Positions 60,369-64,000 of a DNA stretch of 64,000 nucleotides are shown piece after piece. Every line of letters begins with the position of its first letter. Positions within the stretch are counted from its first letter, which is position 1. This DNA is from Dendrobium chrysotoxum. Lineage: Eukaryota > Streptophyta > Magnoliopsida > Asparagales > Orchidaceae. The notes below the pieces were generated by a model. That model worked only from the letters and a program-made list of their open reading frames with translations, did not search any database and was not told the DNA's origin. Both the position numbers and the translations under genes were made by a program. The stretch covers positions 40,821,201 through 40,885,200 of the forward strand of contig CM034307.1 in the NCBI GenBank assembly GCA_019925795.1, written 5' to 3'.

Positions 60369-60388
60369 ATATATATATATATATATAT
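60369..60388. repeat. (TA)n microsatellite, short
   Basis: About 20 bp of uninterrupted TA at the edge of the old gypsy relic. Confidence 0.9.
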
Positions 60389-60705
60389 TAATCTTGTTTG
60401 AATGATATGCTAAATATGATAAGTTTTGGGATATTTTTGAGTATTGATTTTTTAGGATGATTTTTTAATGATATGGTAGATATGACAAGTTTTGTGATAC
60501 AAACCTTGAGCTAGCGATTCTTTCTTTCCTTACCTTCTATTTCTACTATTGTCTGTCTTAACTGCTATTATAATAAAAGGACCAGCAAGTTCTCACAATA
60601 GACGTAGGCAAAGACCACCAAAGTACTTATATAGTGTTGTTATTTTATGTGATCACTCTCTCTCATTCTCTAATTTTTTCTTCTCATCAACCCAAGTAAG
60701 CTAGT

Positions 60706-61212
60706 TTGGAGACTCCCATTTTTCTCTTTAATTGCCCTTTCTCCTCGAGTCATGATGAGGACTTGAGTTCGGACTCAAGTCAAGCTCGTATTAACCACTA
60801 TCTCTTGTTAACATCTTTTGATGCTCCTGTTGAGAACGTTCTAGATAGTCAAAATAGTTCAATGAATGATTGGCCTGATCATGATGATCCACTGCCTATT
60901 GTTGGCACAATCTCATTTAGCTTTAGAAATGGTGTAGAGGGCACTTTGCCCCCAACCGAACTTGATGGTACTCCTAGCCTAATTCAAGGACATATCAGGC
61001 ATGTTAGATGCTCTTATGAATATAACATCGAGGCAGCCACACAAATAGGCTCTCCTACCAATTTTGGGACACTAGAATCATTGCTTCCCAACACCGTTAG
61101 TCCTAGTAGCTTGCCCTCGACAAAAGCATGTTGTGATTGTCTCCCTCAAAAATCATATAGAATACGAAGCATACACTTCATCTTTAGTTTTATGAAAAGT
61201 CTCACTGGTTAA
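60706..61212 (+). other. Open frame of unknown nature
   Basis: A 168-codon open frame begins at TTG (60,706); the first ATG is at 60,862, leaving 117 codons. The N-terminal part is Ser/Asp-rich (SSSHDEDLSSDSSQ), with no recognised domain, signal peptide or membrane segment. The upstream 60,560-60,690 stretch (GACGTAGGCAAAGACCACC, then CACTCTCTCTC) resembles the R-U5/leader of a plant LTR retrotransposon, so this may be a decayed retroelement ORF rather than a host gene. Not recognised. Confidence 0.3.
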
Positions 61213-62720
61213 GCGGAAATTATCATTGGACCATCATAAGGATATGATGGCCCTATAAAACATCCGGGAAATTTTGATGATGTCATGAGATAATGTCTGT
61301 CAATTCACCTAGGCCTCTTAAGAGGTCACCTACTCGGAGTTGGGGTGGCCAAGATGGTTTTTATTTTAGGCATTCATGAATCTCTTTTCAAATACTCTGG
61401 CCAAGAAGAATTTGACCACCCTGGAGGAAATGCTCGAATAAGCATCTTGCTTTGTGGAATCTGATGAATGGTTCTCTTGCAACTTGTTAGAGAAATGATA
61501 GGATACTAACACTCGAATCACTTTTCAAAAGACACTGCCACCCTATTCGTGAATAAATACTTCCAACCTAGATGTTTTCAGACGAATAACTTGGTGTTAG
61601 AAGAGGCCAAAGGATGTGAGACTCCCAAAAAGTTCACAAGTAATTGATCAGGACATCAAAGGCCCATGGGCCTAGCGTTTGCAAGATAGCGAGGGCCTAG
61701 AGCTATTAGTGACTTGAAATGCCACCGACATGAAAGCATATTTGACATAAGGTGATGTAAGGATGCATGAGTATTCCTACAAACAAGCCTTTTTTGTTGG
61801 AAAACCTTTCGAGATAGAGCATTAAGGAAAATTCCAAGCTGGACTGCTTGGCTACCTGATGTTGATTGAAGAGGACAATAAGGCGATCTAAACAAGAGAA
61901 TAGAGTGATGCTGTTCATATTTTAACTTGTTGGAATCTAGATTTTGCCACTTCCTTGGTTGCATATTTATCTATCAAGTAGAAGCGTTCTTTTTTTCTTA
62001 TTGTCTTATTGTCATATTCTACATATCAAATCTTTTAAACATGCCAAATCATATTGCTATTCCAACACGTTATCTCGGCATGTTTTCTAAACTAAAATGA
62101 TAAGATCGAGCTCAATGATAGTAGAACACCCAAAAGAGAGTCAAAATGACAAAGTTAATTCCAAGTTGATTAAACCATTAAAACAGTAGAGCAACATCTT
62201 GAAATAAGTCAACTATTTGAAATGACACAAGGGCGGGACCATCCCAGCTAATGTAAGAGTGGACTACACCTTATCATGTGGACAAAAAAAGCCTATACAG
62301 ATTGAACCTAAAACTAGCAATGTAACTCGACAGGATAATCCTTCAATGGCTCATACTACCTGGACAAATCAACGCACAGTTGGACAATGTCTTGAAATAG
62401 GTCAACTGCTCAAAATTACCCAAAAATGGAATCGTCCCAATCAATAGGAGAGCTGATGCAGGACTAGGATGCTTTTAGGATTTTGCACGATTAATTAGAA
62501 GAGCAATTAATTGATTAAACTACTAGTAATTGGAACGATAAAGTAAAACAAGGGAGGGATGCTTGCGTTTAGGCCAAACCACATATAAAGTGCTTGAACA
62601 AACAAATAGATTAGACAATCAAAGTAAGGCTAACGTAGGAGATGCTCATTCATAATCCCTCAATTAACAATAAGATAAACAACATAAAGGAGCACTCAAA
62701 ATAACCCTACGTTTACTAAG
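61213..62720. other. No recognised gene
   Basis: The sequence is of moderate complexity. Translations on both strands gave no recognised motif. The overlapping minus frames at 61,656-61,964 are not accepted as genes. It may be the decayed continuation of the element whose leader and ORF lie at 60.6-61.2 kb. Confidence 0.4.
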
Positions 62721-62819
62721 CTTTTTAGCAAATTAAGCGGCTTTGACCTTGTACGAATCCGTAACCACCTACAGGGTTAGGAGAAAGAAGAAGTAATTGA
62801 CGAGGGAGGAAAGTTAACC

Positions 62820-63140
62820 TTAATCGGAAAGGAATCGTCTCCGGATGGTATCCACTTGAATACCGATGGTGTGGGTGAGGAACCGTAGTAAATGAGTGAA
62901 GTAGTCTTTGAATGTGGAAGTAGCCGGAGGAGAAACGGTCTTGGCTCGGCCAAAGATGGTCCACCGTCCTTTCTTCTTTTGATCGTCGATCGTATCCACC
63001 AAAGTGATGTGGATCCGTTCAAAGTATTCTTCGACGGTGTTGCCGAAGTCGAATCCGACGTCGAAGAACGGGGAACGGAGGATGTCGATGTTGTCGTGTT
63101 CGTCAAGTACCAAACCGTAGTCCCATTCGGGGACTTCCAT
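62820..63140 (-). CDS. Small ORF of unknown function with strong coding character
   Basis: On minus an ATG at 63,140 opens 106 codons ending in TAA at 62,820. Many third positions are G or C (GAC, ATC, TTC, GGC runs), unlike the AT-rich surroundings, which suggests past selection as protein. The sequence is acidic at the start (VPEWDYGLVLDEHDN), with FFDVGFDFGNTVEEYF, a basic middle (QKKKGRWTIFGRAK) and a C-terminal part that may form a helix (FTHLLRFLTHTIGIQVDTI). No signal peptide or membrane segment is obvious. Two overlapping frames (minus 62,777-63,235 and + 62,892-63,170) are also open but less protein-like. It sits just downstream, on minus, of the purine/pyrimidine-biased tract at 63.4-63.9 kb, which may be its leader or a retroelement leader. 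Not recognised: it may be a gene fragment, one exon, or a transposon-borne ORF. Confidence 0.4.
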   Translation of the reverse strand: MEVPEWDYGLVLDEHDNIDILRSPFFDVGFDFGNTVEEYFERIHITLVDTIDDQKKKGRWTIFGRAKTVSPPATSTFKDYFTHLLRFLTHTIGIQVDTIRRRFLSD

Positions 63141-63399
63141 TCATGTTGGTGGAGACAAGAGAAGATGTAGACGACGATACTTTGCTTTCCTTGAAGTTTC
63201 TCTTCGAAAGGTTGAAGATTTTCTTGGAGAATCAAGTGGGAAAGGGGTTGTGGGAGGGGCCGGCTAAGGTAGAGATGATGGGGGAAGTTCGTTCAGATTT
63301 TGGAGAGTTAGGGTTAGGGCTAAGGTAGGGATTTGTGTCCAAAATTTGAAATTATTTTTAGATTTTGAATTTGGAGGGAGGTAGGTAAGGAAACTAGGT

Positions 63400-63910
63400 T
63401 TTATTTCCAAAAGGTAGGAATTAATGTGAGAGAGGGGGATTGGGGAGAGAGAGGGGGGAATTGGAGAGAGAGAGGGGGCGGAATAGGGATAGGGGCCGGC
63501 GGCTATGAGGGGGATAGGGAGAGGATTTGGGGATTGATTTGGGTTTCTAAAATTAGATTTAGGAATTAGGAAAGATTTAATTCAATCCCATTTATTTAAA
63601 AATTCCAATAGGACTCGATTAGGAAACTTTCCTAAAGTAGATTGAGTCAATTAGGAATGTTTTACTTCAAATTCAATTTAAATTTGAACTTTGAATTCTT
63701 TCCAAACAATCCCAACTTAATTTAGGAAACTACATCAAGGGGGGAGGGAGGAGGGATGTGGCCGGCGGCATGCTTGGGGTGGGGGTCGGTTTGGGTGGCC
63801 GGCGGGTAGGGGAGTTGGAGGAGGGGACGTGAGGTGGTGGAGGGGGTTTTGGGAGTCGATTTGGTGGGGGAAGGGGAGGTGGTCGGGTAAAGGAGAAGGG
63901 AGGGGGAAGG
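63400..63910 (+). repeat. Purine-rich tract with many G-runs
   Basis: GA-rich and GGGG-containing sequence on + (for example 63,434-63,480 and 63,735-63,910) includes GGCCGGCGGC words at about 63,493 and 63,759. The runs of three or more G at short spacing could form G-quadruplexes. On minus it is C-rich and resembles the leader of some plant retrotransposons. The 87-codon minus frame at 63,735-63,998 is Pro-rich low-complexity and not accepted as a gene. Confidence 0.6.
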
Positions 63911-64000
63911 AAGATAACACCACGAAACTAACCACGAATCCGGTCTCTTCCAAGATTAGTGGGTGATCCAATTCCCTCTCCAAGGGATCTCTCTTCAAGC

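Overview
This is a window of a repeat-rich nuclear genome from a flowering plant. The evidence is very AT-rich DNA, nested LTR retrotransposons of plant-specific Ty3/gypsy types, long (TA)n runs, MITEs, and one plant receptor-like cytoplasmic kinase gene with plant-type introns. The kinase and the large Tat/Athila content would fit a monocot with a large genome, perhaps a palm, but that is a weak inference. There are no bacterial features, CRISPR arrays, rRNA genes or convincing tRNA genes. All pairings and homologies below were read by eye.

Layout. 1-7.6 kb: mostly a diverged relative of a giant Tat-type LTR (sense strand +). 7.6-12.5 kb: a minus-strand Athila-type relic, in order LTR (10,985-12,506), gag, no detectable pol, a spacer full of GCGC-type motifs, then a plant transposon/env-like ORF. 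12.5-20.7 kb: an old gag relic, a second Athila-like LTR (15,653-17,039), a Tekay/Del-like LTR (17,421-about 19,186) with an initiator-Met type primer site and a gag stub, and a CACTA transposon end. 20.7-22.4 kb: another LTR-like segment.

23,316-45,048 is the dominant structure. It is a 21.7 kb LTR retrotransposon in minus orientation. Its two terminal repeats are 7,623 and 7,559 bp, it is flanked by a perfect 5-bp target duplication (ATGGC), and it has a Tat/Ogre-like primer-binding site (TGGCGACTCCG...) next to the 5' LTR. The 6.55 kb interior holds a broken gag-like ORF, a relic that looks like the end of integrase, and several tandem arrays. It looks non-autonomous.

45.05-50 kb: two non-autonomous DNA transposons (a 166-bp hAT-like MITE and a 1.5-kb Mutator-like element with TIRs of about 315 bp) in otherwise unassigned DNA. 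50,491-52,118: the first three coding exons of an RLCK-VII/PBL-type kinase on +. No later kinase exon was recognised in the window. Its third intron, or the breakpoint that truncated the gene, holds a four-level nest: an old + gypsy relic, split by an hAT-like element, split in turn by a 5.3 kb minus-strand chromodomain gypsy element, with a further MITE in the right half of the old relic. 60.4-64 kb: two ORFs of unknown nature and a purine-rich, G-run-rich tract.

The kinase is the only recognised cellular gene. Nearly everything else is decayed mobile DNA whose nesting order can be read from target duplications and interrupted reading frames.
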